From: JAJEFO01 sp965214325 | Lineage (GTDB): Bacteria; Pseudomonadota; Alphaproteobacteria; Rhodobacterales; Rhodobacteraceae | DNA: 64,000 nucleotides | Assembly (NCBI GenBank): GCA_965214325.1 | Contig: CBDCBG010000006.1 | Location: 3,844,001-3,908,000, forward strand | Reading direction: 5' to 3' | Shown here: positions 33,944 through 41,522 of the stretch, piece after piece | Layout: every line of letters starts with the position of its first letter | Position numbering within the stretch: position 1 is the stretch's first letter | Program-made: the position numbers and the translations under genes | Notes under the pieces: generated by a model | The model's database searches: none | Seen by the model: only the letters and a program-made list of their open reading frames with translations | Told to the model about the DNA's origin: nothing

Positions 33944-35464
33944 CTACCTTTGCTGCGTATCGTGCATTTCGTGACCGGTTTCCGCCTCCGGCAGGCGCGC
34001 CTTATGCTCTTTACGCAAGGTGCGAACATGCAGCAGGATCACCAGCACGATCGACGCGGCGAGGATGGCAGCGATGGGCCGTTCGACAAAGTCGAGCGGG
34101 TCCTTCACGCGGATCATGGATGAGCGGAGCTTTACCTCCATGATCCCTCCCAGGACCATGCCAAGAACGATGGGAACAATTGGCAGATCGAGTCGCTTGA
34201 GAATGAGACCCAAAATGCCGAAGGCGGAGGCAATTGCGCAATCAATCACCGAATTCCTGAGCGAATAAACGCCAACGAAGCTGAGTGTCAGGATGACCAT
34301 GCCAAGGAACCGGGTCGGCACCTGAATGATCTTGGTCAAGAGATTGGTCGAATACATCAGGAAGACGATCACGATGACATTGAGCAATATCATCGCGACG
34401 TAGAGCGCATAGACGAAATCCAGCTGGTTCTGAAACAGCTGCGGACCAGGAATGACGTTGTGAACATAGAAGACGGACAGCATCATTGCAGTCAGCGCCT
34501 CTCCCGGGATTCCCAGGGCCAGAAGCGGGATCATCGCAGCTGCCGGAACCGCATTGTTCGCGGCTTCGGAGGCGATCAGCCCTTCCGGCGCACCGTCTCC
34601 GAAATCATCCGGTGTCTTCGACGTTTTGCGGGCATAGGTGTAGGACATGAACTGTGCCGTGAACTCGCCCACCCCCGGGATCATGCCCATCATGACGCCG
34701 AAACCTCCTGCCACCGTCGCCACGCGCCTGTAGAGCCAGGTTTCCTTCATCGCGCTGGCGAGCGAGCCTTCAACGGGTTGAGGGTCAGGAGAGCTGTCCT
34801 TCTCGGAAAGGAGAAGGAAGGCCTGGGACATTGCAAACAGCCCAAGCACCACGACAATCAGGTCAAATCCGCCGGTGAGCCATGTTTGCTCGAACGTCAT
34901 GCGCTGATTGTACTTGACGTCCAGCCCCACCGTGTGAAGAAGAATGCCGAACCCGGCGAGACCGCCTGCGGCGAAGACTTGGCCACGGTGCGCCAGGACC
35001 ACCATGACGATCCCCAACAGTGCCGCCAGGAAGATTTCTCGGCTGCCGAAATGCGGTGCGACAAGTGCCAGGATCGGGGACAGGAAAATCAGGCAGACAA
35101 TGCCGAAAATTCCTCCCCAGAACGAGGCGGAATAGGCCAAGGCCAATGCGCGCCGTGCCTGGCCCCGCTTGGTCATTGGATAGCCGTCATAGGTCGTAAG
35201 GGCGTTGACGGCGGTGCCTGGCGTGTTGATCAGAATGGCAGGCAGGGCGCCGCCGTACATTGACGAGCCATAGATGCCGAGCAACATGGTGAGACCGACG
35301 ATTGGGTCGAATGAAAACGTGGCCGGAAGCAGGATTGCAATGGCAACGGCCGCACCAACTCCCGGAATGGCTCCGATGATCACGCCGCCAATGGAGCCCA
35401 TGAAGAGCGCCAGAACAACATCCCAGCGCATAAGCAGCTCAACGCCGGAAAGAAAGGTGTCCAT
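33944..35464 (-). CDS. tctA: Tripartite tricarboxylate transporter permease TctA (copy 1)
   Basis: The 506-residue large membrane subunit of a TTT family secondary transporter imports carboxylates delivered by the periplasmic TctC partner. It has about 12 hydrophobic segments and the family motifs GAIPGVGAAVAIAILLP (about 32-48), YGGALPAILINTPGTAVNALTT (about 69-91) with YDGYPM, and the inverted-repeat counterpart GMIPGVGEFTAQFMSY and IPLLALGIPGEALTAMML. It is third in the operon tctC-tctB-tctA, 11 nt after tctB, and was followed by the aldehyde dehydrogenase now broken. Confidence 0.93.
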   Translation of the reverse strand: MDTFLSGVELLMRWDVVLALFMGSIGGVIIGAIPGVGAAVAIAILLPATFSFDPIVGLTMLLGIYGSSMYGGALPAILINTPGTAVNALTTYDGYPMTKRGQARRALALAYSASFWGGIFGIVCLIFLSPILALVAPHFGSREIFLAALLGIVMVVLAHRGQVFAAGGLAGFGILLHTVGLDVKYNQRMTFEQTWLTGGFDLIVVVLGLFAMSQAFLLLSEKDSSPDPQPVEGSLASAMKETWLYRRVATVAGGFGVMMGMIPGVGEFTAQFMSYTYARKTSKTPDDFGDGAPEGLIASEAANNAVPAAAMIPLLALGIPGEALTAMMLSVFYVHNVIPGPQLFQNQLDFVYALYVAMILLNVIVIVFLMYSTNLLTKIIQVPTRFLGMVILTLSFVGVYSLRNSVIDCAIASAFGILGLILKRLDLPIVPIVLGMVLGGIMEVKLRSSMIRVKDPLDFVERPIAAILAASIVLVILLHVRTLRKEHKARLPEAETGHEMHDTQQR

Positions 35465-35475
35465 CTTGGCGCTTC

Positions 35476-36015
35476 CTAGAAATACGTCAGCATGAAGGCG
35501 CGCAGCGTTCCCGGCAGATGCTCATATGCAGCGCCTCCGGGAACCTTCACCTGAAGGAGCGATTTGAAGACCACGACGACGATTGCGCCGAAGAGCGCCG
35601 CGGACCCCAGGATCTTCAGGCCGCGATATCCAAGTCGATACGACAACGCGACCGCGAAGAGCATGGTCGCCGGGAGGTAACCAAGCCGCGGCACGACAAT
35701 GACGTATACCATGAACCAACCTGCATATTCGGCGGATCGGATCCAGAACGCGACTTCTTTCCATCGGCCGTCGATGGGCGGGGACGCAAGACTCGAGATC
35801 AAATGCAGAACGGAAAAAAGCACAATCGCGATTACGGCCGCATACGGCCAGAATGCCGGTTGTGCCAGAAGCCTCGTGCCGGGCGCCCAAGTCGTTTCGG
35901 CGGGCAGGTTCAGGGCAAGGAACAGGCCGAAAGCCAAGCAGACAATGCCGAAGACCAAGTCGCCGGGCCGCCGATAGCGCTTGAAGAGTTCTTGCAGAGT
36001 TTGCGCCCTGACCAT
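35476..36015 (-). CDS. tctB: Tripartite tricarboxylate transporter small membrane subunit TctB (copy 1)
   Basis: The 179-residue protein has four predicted membrane helices (near 22-40, 55-75, 95-115 and 120-150) and lies between the tctC and tctA genes, the standard TTT order. TctB sequences are poorly conserved, so the call depends on size, topology and context. It would assist TctA in the inner membrane. Confidence 0.88.
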   Translation of the reverse strand: MVRAQTLQELFKRYRRPGDLVFGIVCLAFGLFLALNLPAETTWAPGTRLLAQPAFWPYAAVIAIVLFSVLHLISSLASPPIDGRWKEVAFWIRSAEYAGWFMVYVIVVPRLGYLPATMLFAVALSYRLGYRGLKILGSAALFGAIVVVVFKSLLQVKVPGGAAYEHLPGTLRAFMLTYF

Positions 36016-36095
36016 CTGGCCTGCCCGCGACGTTGATCCGAAACAGGAGAGGCGGGCCGTCCCGGTCCGCCTCGCCGAAGGGTTTCCCGTGCGCC

Positions 36096-37031
36096 TTATT
36101 GCAGCATCGCGTTGACTTTCGCGAATGCCTCGGCGTCAGCCTCGATTTGGGCGGCGGTGTCTTCCGCGTTCTGCCAATAGACGAGCGCTCCCGTCCTTGC
36201 CATGAAGTCCTGCGCCCGATCAGAAGCCATGGTTTCCTTGGCAACTGCAATGATCTTCTCGCGGACGTCCTGTGGCGTGTCCTTGTGCACAAACAGGCCG
36301 TTCCACAGGGACAGTGTCAGGCTCGGGTCGAGTTCGCCAACGGTAGGCGTGTCTGGCGTCAGGCCAATCCGCTTGCTGCCGATGGAGGCCAGAACGTTGA
36401 TCTGGTCAAGGCACGGCAAGACAAGTTGCAATGTGGTGTTCATGACGTCCACATCTCCAGAGGCCAACGAGTTGCAATCAAGCATGTCGAATGCCGCATC
36501 GGCAGCAAATGAAAAGCCCTTCTGCTGCGCAAGTGCAAGGGTGACCTTCGTCGGGATCAGAGGCGCTCCGAAATGGCCGAGAACCACATCACTTTCCTTG
36601 GCGTGTGCCGCCAGTTCGTCGATGCTGGCATAGGGTGCATTCTTGCTCGACACGATCACGAACGGATAGGTCAGGAAGGCGCCCAGTGGCTCGAACGGGT
36701 TGGGGTTCAATTCCGGGATGCCGATACTCGGGCCGATGATGGGAATTGCAAGGATGAACGACCCAACGGTGTAGCCGTCAGCCGGGGCCTTCGCGACTTC
36801 CACCGCACCTGGGAACGGGCCGCCGCCGCCGCCGGGCTTGTTCACGACCGCGGCTGGCACGCCATACCTTTCCTGAAAGTCCTCTGCGATCATGCGCGTC
36901 AGCACGTCTTCGGCGTCGCCCGGCGGCCATGGCACCACAAACTCGACCGGCTTTTCCGGGTACTCTGCCGCAGCGAAGCCGGGGGCTAGCGTCGCAAGTG
37001 CCGCAACGCCCGCAATCAGCATCATTCTCAT
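36096..37031 (-). CDS. tctC: Tripartite tricarboxylate transporter substrate-binding protein TctC (copy 1)
   Basis: The 311-residue periplasmic binding protein has a signal peptide (MRMMLIAGVAALATLAPGFA, cleavage near AAA-EYP) and the TctC/Bug features EYPEKPVEFVVPWPPGDAED and VVNKPGGGGG. It is close to the second TctC at 50005, sharing the same unusual PWPPGD-EDT/V start. The ATG at 37031 follows GGGAGAAC; the longer frame from 37190 would hide the signal peptide. The ligand is unknown. Confidence 0.92.
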   Translation of the reverse strand: MRMMLIAGVAALATLAPGFAAAEYPEKPVEFVVPWPPGDAEDVLTRMIAEDFQERYGVPAAVVNKPGGGGGPFPGAVEVAKAPADGYTVGSFILAIPIIGPSIGIPELNPNPFEPLGAFLTYPFVIVSSKNAPYASIDELAAHAKESDVVLGHFGAPLIPTKVTLALAQQKGFSFAADAAFDMLDCNSLASGDVDVMNTTLQLVLPCLDQINVLASIGSKRIGLTPDTPTVGELDPSLTLSLWNGLFVHKDTPQDVREKIIAVAKETMASDRAQDFMARTGALVYWQNAEDTAAQIEADAEAFAKVNAMLQ

Positions 37032-37505
37032 TATGTTCTCCCTTTGGAAAGGTGCGTCATTTGCACTGGTCAAAAGAAATTGATCTAGAAATCCACATCT
37101 GTCAACAATCGCGAAACCAAGCAGATTTTTTCGGGGATCAACACCGGGCTCAAGACGGCGCCAGGGAAACGAACCTGGCAATTTTGCCATTCATCTCGAA
37201 ACCTGGGCTTTCATTGGATCAGAAGAGGTGATCACGACGTCTCCCTGCCACCGTGCCGATCCGTGGATCTCTTGTCCGCATCCTCCAAGCGTAACTGCTC
37301 GCCCCCCTTCTTGACCATTGGATTTCTTGCCTGATTGCGTTCGGGACGAGCGTCCGGCCTTTTGCCGCGGCGCCTTGCGCGGTTCTCGCTGCCGACCTCC
37401 CGTCGAGGATTTGCGTTTGACATCACAGAGCGGACATTCCATTGCCGGTCGCGGATCGATTGTACCGGGGAGGGGCCGTCTCGATGGGGGCATGGTACGG
37501 GTCTT
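37032..37505 (-). promoter_or_regulatory. Upstream region of the first tct operon
   Basis: No gene is supported here. The minus strand has TTGACA at 37105-37100, a good -35 box about 70 nt upstream of the tctC start, though the matching -10 is poor. GCCAGG (37160-37165) and CCTGGC (37174-37179) form a small inverted repeat farther upstream. Between 37190 and 37505 I see only short frames without family features. Confidence 0.4.
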
Positions 37506-37600
37506 ATGTTGCGGTCACTTCCATGTTGCGGAGATTCCAGCGATGTCTCTGTTACCACTGACTCTTCTGAGTCACCGCAACATGGAAGTGACCGCAACAT
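37506..37600. repeat. 26-bp perfect inverted repeat pair flanking 43 bp
   Basis: Bases 37506-37531 (starting ATGTTGCGGTCACTTCC) are the exact reverse complement of 37575-37600. Each arm itself contains ATGTTGCGG twice. The 43 bp between hold a smaller TGACTC/GAGTCA hairpin. The right arm probably marks the outer end of the IS66-type element that continues rightward; the left arm faces it as a second element end or an inverted duplicate. Confidence 0.75.
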
Positions 37601-37699
37601 TTCGGGTCAAAGGCGACGACGGGGCTCTGCCAGGCCATCGTGAGCCTCATGCCGCCTCGTTCCGCATGTCTGGAAACGCGCTTGGGCGGCGGCGCGATC

Positions 37700-37978
37700 A
37701 TGAAGCGCAAGCCGCCCGCGCAGCGCGGCATCGGCCTGGACCGCCGGGCGATCGACGGCTTCGGACGGGACTGCCCCGTCGAGCTCCGCCATGGCTGCGC
37801 CCGCCGCTTCCTGTCCGGCTTCGACTTCCAGGGCCGCGAGCCGCCCTGGCACGGCCGTGCGGGCAGGAACTTCACCGACCGCCAGCGCATCGAGCGCAGC
37901 GCCGAAGGCCGGGCGCGGCGCTGCCGCGCGACGCCCCCGGGCGAGCGGCTCGCGGTGCCGGCGGTGGAGGCCGGGTGA
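37700..37978 (+). CDS. Small ORF of the IS66-type element, function unknown
   Basis: I do not recognise this 92-residue basic protein (MKRKPPAQRGIGLDRRAID..., ending AVPAVEAG). Its TGA overlaps the ATG of the IS66-type transposase (TGATG at 37976-37980), suggesting translational coupling and a role as an accessory ORF in the tnpB position. It is arginine-rich. It could also be a chance frame. Confidence 0.4.
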   Translation: MKRKPPAQRGIGLDRRAIDGFGRDCPVELRHGCARRFLSGFDFQGREPPWHGRAGRNFTDRQRIERSAEGRARRCRATPPGERLAVPAVEAG

Positions 37979-38848
37979 TGGCGACGGTGAACGCGGCGTC
38001 GCTGCGCGACGAGTTCGAGGCGGCAAAGGCGCGGATCAAGACGCTGCGTGAGGCCGGCAAGGTGTCGGCGGAAGCCGACGCGATGTTCGCGATGCTGATC
38101 ACGCTGATGAGCGTGCTGATCGCCGTCCTGCTGGAAAGGACGACCCGCAAGGGATCGAGGAACTCCAGCCTCCCGCCGTCGCAGACGGACAGGGACGGGA
38201 CCGCACGGCGCGCCGCCAGGAGCGGCAAGGGCACGAAGCAGAACTTGCAGACCGGCACCGGCCTGCGCAAGACCACCCTCGAGGAGACGGCCACCGTCGA
38301 AAGCTGCGACGCCTGCGGCGCCGACATCTCGGACGTCGATGCGATCGACCGGGAACGCCGCATCCTCCACGACATCGTGTTTGAGGCCGTCGAGCGCCGC
38401 GTCGACGCCGAGGTCAAGGAATGCCCGGACTGCCGGGCCCGCACCAAGGGCCGGTTCCCCGACGACATGCCGGGCCCGCTGCAGTACGGCGCCGGCCTCC
38501 AGGCCTTCGTCGTCAACCTGCTGGTCGCCCACATGCTGTCGCTGCGCCGGGCCGTCGCGCTGGTGCAGGCGATCTCCGGCCTCAGGCTCTCCGAAGCCAC
38601 CTGCCTGGGCTGCGTGCGCCGCCTTCATGACGCCCTCGCATCATGGGAGGAGGCCGCCGTGGCGCATCTGCTGGAACGCCCGGCCCTGCATGCCGACGAG
38701 ACCGGCTTCCGGGTCGACGGCAGGACCCGGTGGCTCCATGTCGTCACCGACGGGTCCCTGACCCTGAAGTTCCTGCACCGCAAGCGCGGAAAGGAGGCGG
38801 TCGACGAGATCGGCGTCATCCCGCGCTACAAGGGCGTCCTGATCCACG
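37978..38848 (+). pseudogene. IS66-family transposase, 3'-truncated
   Basis: About 290 residues of an IS66-type transposase are intact: a coiled N-terminus, the basic KGSRNSSLPPSQTD segment, the zinc-finger-like CDACGAD...CPDCRART, then the DDE core beginning ALHADETGFRVDGRTRWLHVV with the first catalytic Asp and ending at YKGVLIH. Normally this continues as DCWASY with the second Asp. Here sequence switches at about 38848 to the reverse complement of an IS110 transposase, so the gene is dead. Confidence 0.85.
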
Positions 38849-39116
38849 CCAGCTCGCCGCTTGCCTTCGCGAAGTCCCGGGACTGGCGGGGGTTGACCAC
38901 GCAAACGGCAAATCCCCTGTCATGCAGCGACTGCAGGAGCGCCCTGTGCATCCTTCCCGTGGCCTCCATGACGACCCGTTCCGCCCCGCCGTCCCTCAGG
39001 ATGCCGGCGACATTGCGGAAGCCGTCAGTGTCGTTGGCGGCGGTCTCATCCTTGCCGTTCAGATGAATGTTGAGCGACTTCTTGCTCACGTCAATGCCGG
39101 CAACTAGGTTGGTCAT
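38849..39116 (-). pseudogene. IS110-family transposase, N-terminal fragment
   Basis: The ATG at 39116, with GGAG upstream, begins MTNLVAGIDVSKKSLNIHL. The fragment carries the DEDD RuvC-like domain start (Asp9; Glu in VVMEATGRMHRALLQSLHD) and ends at DFAKASGELA, where it meets the truncated IS66 gene. The rest of the DEDD domain and the catalytic-serine Tnp domain are missing. The non-coding side upstream of the ATG is retained. Confidence 0.85.
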
Positions 39117-39400
39117 GTCCCCCGCTCCTTTCCTCGCGATGATTCGGTTCTTGAACCCGGCATCCATCCAGGACCCGGGAGACGAAGGGAGGGCGGGCCG
39201 ACCACGCTTGATCTCGGATCCGCTGATGCGATCCAGGGTGTCTCCGGTCCGACCCGCCCTGCACAGGAATGAACCGGGGAGGCGGCGGAAGGCAAGGCAA
39301 TGGTTTTCCACAGGAATCCGCGCCCAATCTGTCCACAGCCACCTCCTGATTCGTTTCTGATGGTTTGAGCATACGAGGTGTCGGGATGCTTCCGGACCCG
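39117..39400 (-). ncRNA. Candidate IS110 bridge-RNA region (non-coding end)
   Basis: IS110-group elements encode a structured bridge RNA in the non-coding end upstream of the recombinase gene. This 280-nt stretch lies exactly there and is non-coding. It contains a long stem (AGGGCGGG at 39190-39197 with CCCGCCCT at 39253-39260) enclosing a nested hairpin (GGATC...GATCC around 39217-39233), the layout expected of a stem with an internal loop. The assignment is by position and fold only; the element is truncated, so it may be inactive. Confidence 0.4.
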
Positions 39401-39639
39401 GCTTCACGCAGAAGCCTGGTGCCGGATCTCAAGCTGCCTGAGCTCGATGACGGCACTCGGATACAACCCTCTCGTCGCCATCCGGATCGCGCTCGCCGGA
39501 AACGCCGCCAAAATGATCGAACTGCATGACCCTCAAGCCGCCCTGCGAAAGGGGTGAGCAGTTACCCTCAGGCCGCGTATCGAATCGACCCAGGAACTCT
39601 GCATTTTGCTCAATCGAAACTCCCGTCGCAGGTGCGTTG
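39401..39639. other. Flank between IS110 debris and the HAD gene
   Basis: No gene or clear signal is supported. The outer end of the IS110 element should lie near the start of this stretch but I cannot fix it. Confidence 0.35.
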
Positions 39640-40209
39640 GTGACCGCTGAAACGGGCAATGTCCTGGTGCCTGATTTTGACGGCGTGATTTCAAGGACGC
39701 TGTTCGAGACTCACGACGCGACGGAACGCGCCTTTGGACCCAAGCCCGGCCAACTGACGTGGAAGGGGCTCTTCGACCCGCAGGGCGACCCGCTTCGGGT
39801 CGCGATGCGAGAGGACAGAATCAGCGAACGGGACTATCTGCTCACGCGCTCGACGGAAACCGGAGAGTTGATTGGCCAAACCTGGGCAAGCATGTCCGAC
39901 CCTTTGATTGCCGCGCGCGGCGACATCCCGAACGAGGTCATCCGCCCTGATTTCCTGCCGCAAGTCGACGTCGTCCACGATGCGACCTACACAAGCACGA
40001 TGAAGCCCGCGCCGGAAGCGTGCCGCAACCTGATGGCCGAACTGGATGTTGCGGCCGACCGATGCGTCTTTGTCGATGACCAACGCCGGAACGTCGACGG
40101 CGCGAAAGCCGTTGGCATGGCCGCGGTGCATTTTGGCGTGTTGCACCCCGAGGAAAGCTTCGCCGAGGCGGAGCGACTATCGGGATTGCATGAAAGGACC
40201 GGGCAATGA
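39640..40209 (+). pseudogene. HAD-family hydrolase with internal deletion
   Basis: The frame, open from 39526 and probably starting at GTG 39640, encodes a haloacid-dehalogenase-type phosphatase: DFDGVISRTLFETHDATERA with the nucleophile Asp, a cap region, KPAPEACRNLM with motif III Lys, and RCVFVDDQRRNVDGAKAVGM with motif IV Asp. Between RPDFLPQVDVVHDA and TYTSTMKPAPE about 40 residues that normally contain motif II (ILSNE with Ser/Thr) are missing in frame. The product, if made, should lack catalysis. Its stop overlaps the next start by 4 nt. Confidence 0.65.
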
Positions 40210-41509
40210 AGGATGACGACTTCCTCAAGGAAAGCGACTCGAGGCACTTGTTGCATCCCGTGTACAGTCTGGGCAATCCGCAAAAGATCATTGCGGATGG
40301 CAATGGCGTTCGCATTGTTGAAAGCAATGAATCTATCTTTTCGATCGGCGAACCGTGGATCTTGCATTCTGGCGAATTCTGCGTTTCGGCAATAGGGGCA
40401 ATTGCACCGCAATTGAATGGGTTAACGAATTTTTCGACACTTCGCGGCATGTCGCATGAATCCGTGATCGAATTGAGGCATTCTCTGCGCGAATTGATTG
40501 AGCCTGCGAGGTTGCGCCGCTCAATTGTCACGTCGGGCGGTTCAGGCGGAATCGAAATCGCCTTGCGCTTCGCGCGGCAATCCAATGAGGTTCGCGGCGA
40601 AGCGGGACGGCCAAAGTGCCTGAGCGTGAAAACGGTCAGTCACGGGCCCCGCGCCGACGGCGCCCCGGTCACCGGCAACCCGAAATCCTGCGTGCGGCAT
40701 GAACCGTTGATGGCGGGCTGCTTTCACGTCTCGCCGCCCTGCAGCTATCGAAACCCGTTCAGTGAATCCGACCCGGAGCGGCTGGCAGGCCAGCAGCTCG
40801 CTGCCCTTGAGGACGAGATCGACTTTCAGGGGGCAGGGACCGTCGTGGCACTGGTCGCGGAGCCCGGTCCGGGCGCAGGCGGCGTGATATCGGATCGCTC
40901 CCGGATGCCCGGTGCACGCAAGATCCGTGGTCGAAACGGCCTTCTTCTTCTGATCGTCCGCGAGGCCGTCACGGCCCATGGGCGGACAGGCTCATGGTCA
41001 CGGTCGTGCCGTTGGGGCGCAATGCCGGACGTCGCCATAGCGGCCGAGCGCGTCACAAACGAAAATTCCCTTTCGGCGCCGACATGATCGCGGGTCACAT
41101 CACGGGAGCCTTCGAGGCGGATGAAACCGGCAAGGCAAGCGTCGCCAGTGGCCATGCCTGTCCGGGCCACCCGGTCGGTGTCGCCGCCGAGGCTGCCTGT
41201 TTCACAGCGGCCCAACCGATGAGTGTCAAGGAAGACGCCGTCCGCAGAAAGGGCATGACGTTGTCGGCGACGTGCGCGGTGTGGAAGGCTTGTCAAATGC
41301 GCCCGGGCTTGGCCCGGTTCGCGCCAGCAATGCCCGGCCCGACGCCGGCAGCATCAAACGGGTCTTTGACGCGATCCGCGCGGAAGGTGCGATGGTGCGC
41401 GTGTCGGGGTCTGGGGCCATTCCTGATCCTGTCCCCGGCTCTTGTCCTGGGGACAGAGGACGCGACACAGGTCCGTTCCGCGCTGGAATTCGGATTGGCG
41501 GCAGCGTGA
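40206..41509 (+). pseudogene. Class III aminotransferase pseudogene
   Basis: The frame from ATG 40206 gives recognisable fold-type-I omega-aminotransferase sequence: LLHPVYSLGNPQKIIADGNG, SGGSGGIEIALRFARQ, EPLMAGCFHVSPP, DEIDFQGAGTVVALVAEP and HGRTGSWSRS. The PLP-lysine segment, normally like VAKAITSG, reads AAERVTNE, so the lysine is gone. A frameshift near 41060 follows; FPFGADMIAGHITGAFEADE and SGHACPGHPVG continue in the second frame. The region 41250-41420 (GDVRG, VFDAIRAEGAMVRVSG) is in a third, and ILSPALVLGTEDATQVRSAL ends in the second at 41509. At least three indels kill it. It overlaps the HAD gene and precedes an intact FAD/GcvT gene. Confidence 0.8.
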
Positions 41510-41522
41510 GGAGGCCGAGCAA

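Noticed and set aside
39301..39345. Two DnaA-box-like sequences (TTTTCCACA, CTGTCCACA) suggesting an origin
   Set aside because: Only two imperfect boxes, no AT-rich unwinding region and no dnaA/dnaN or rep gene; they lie in IS110 flank.
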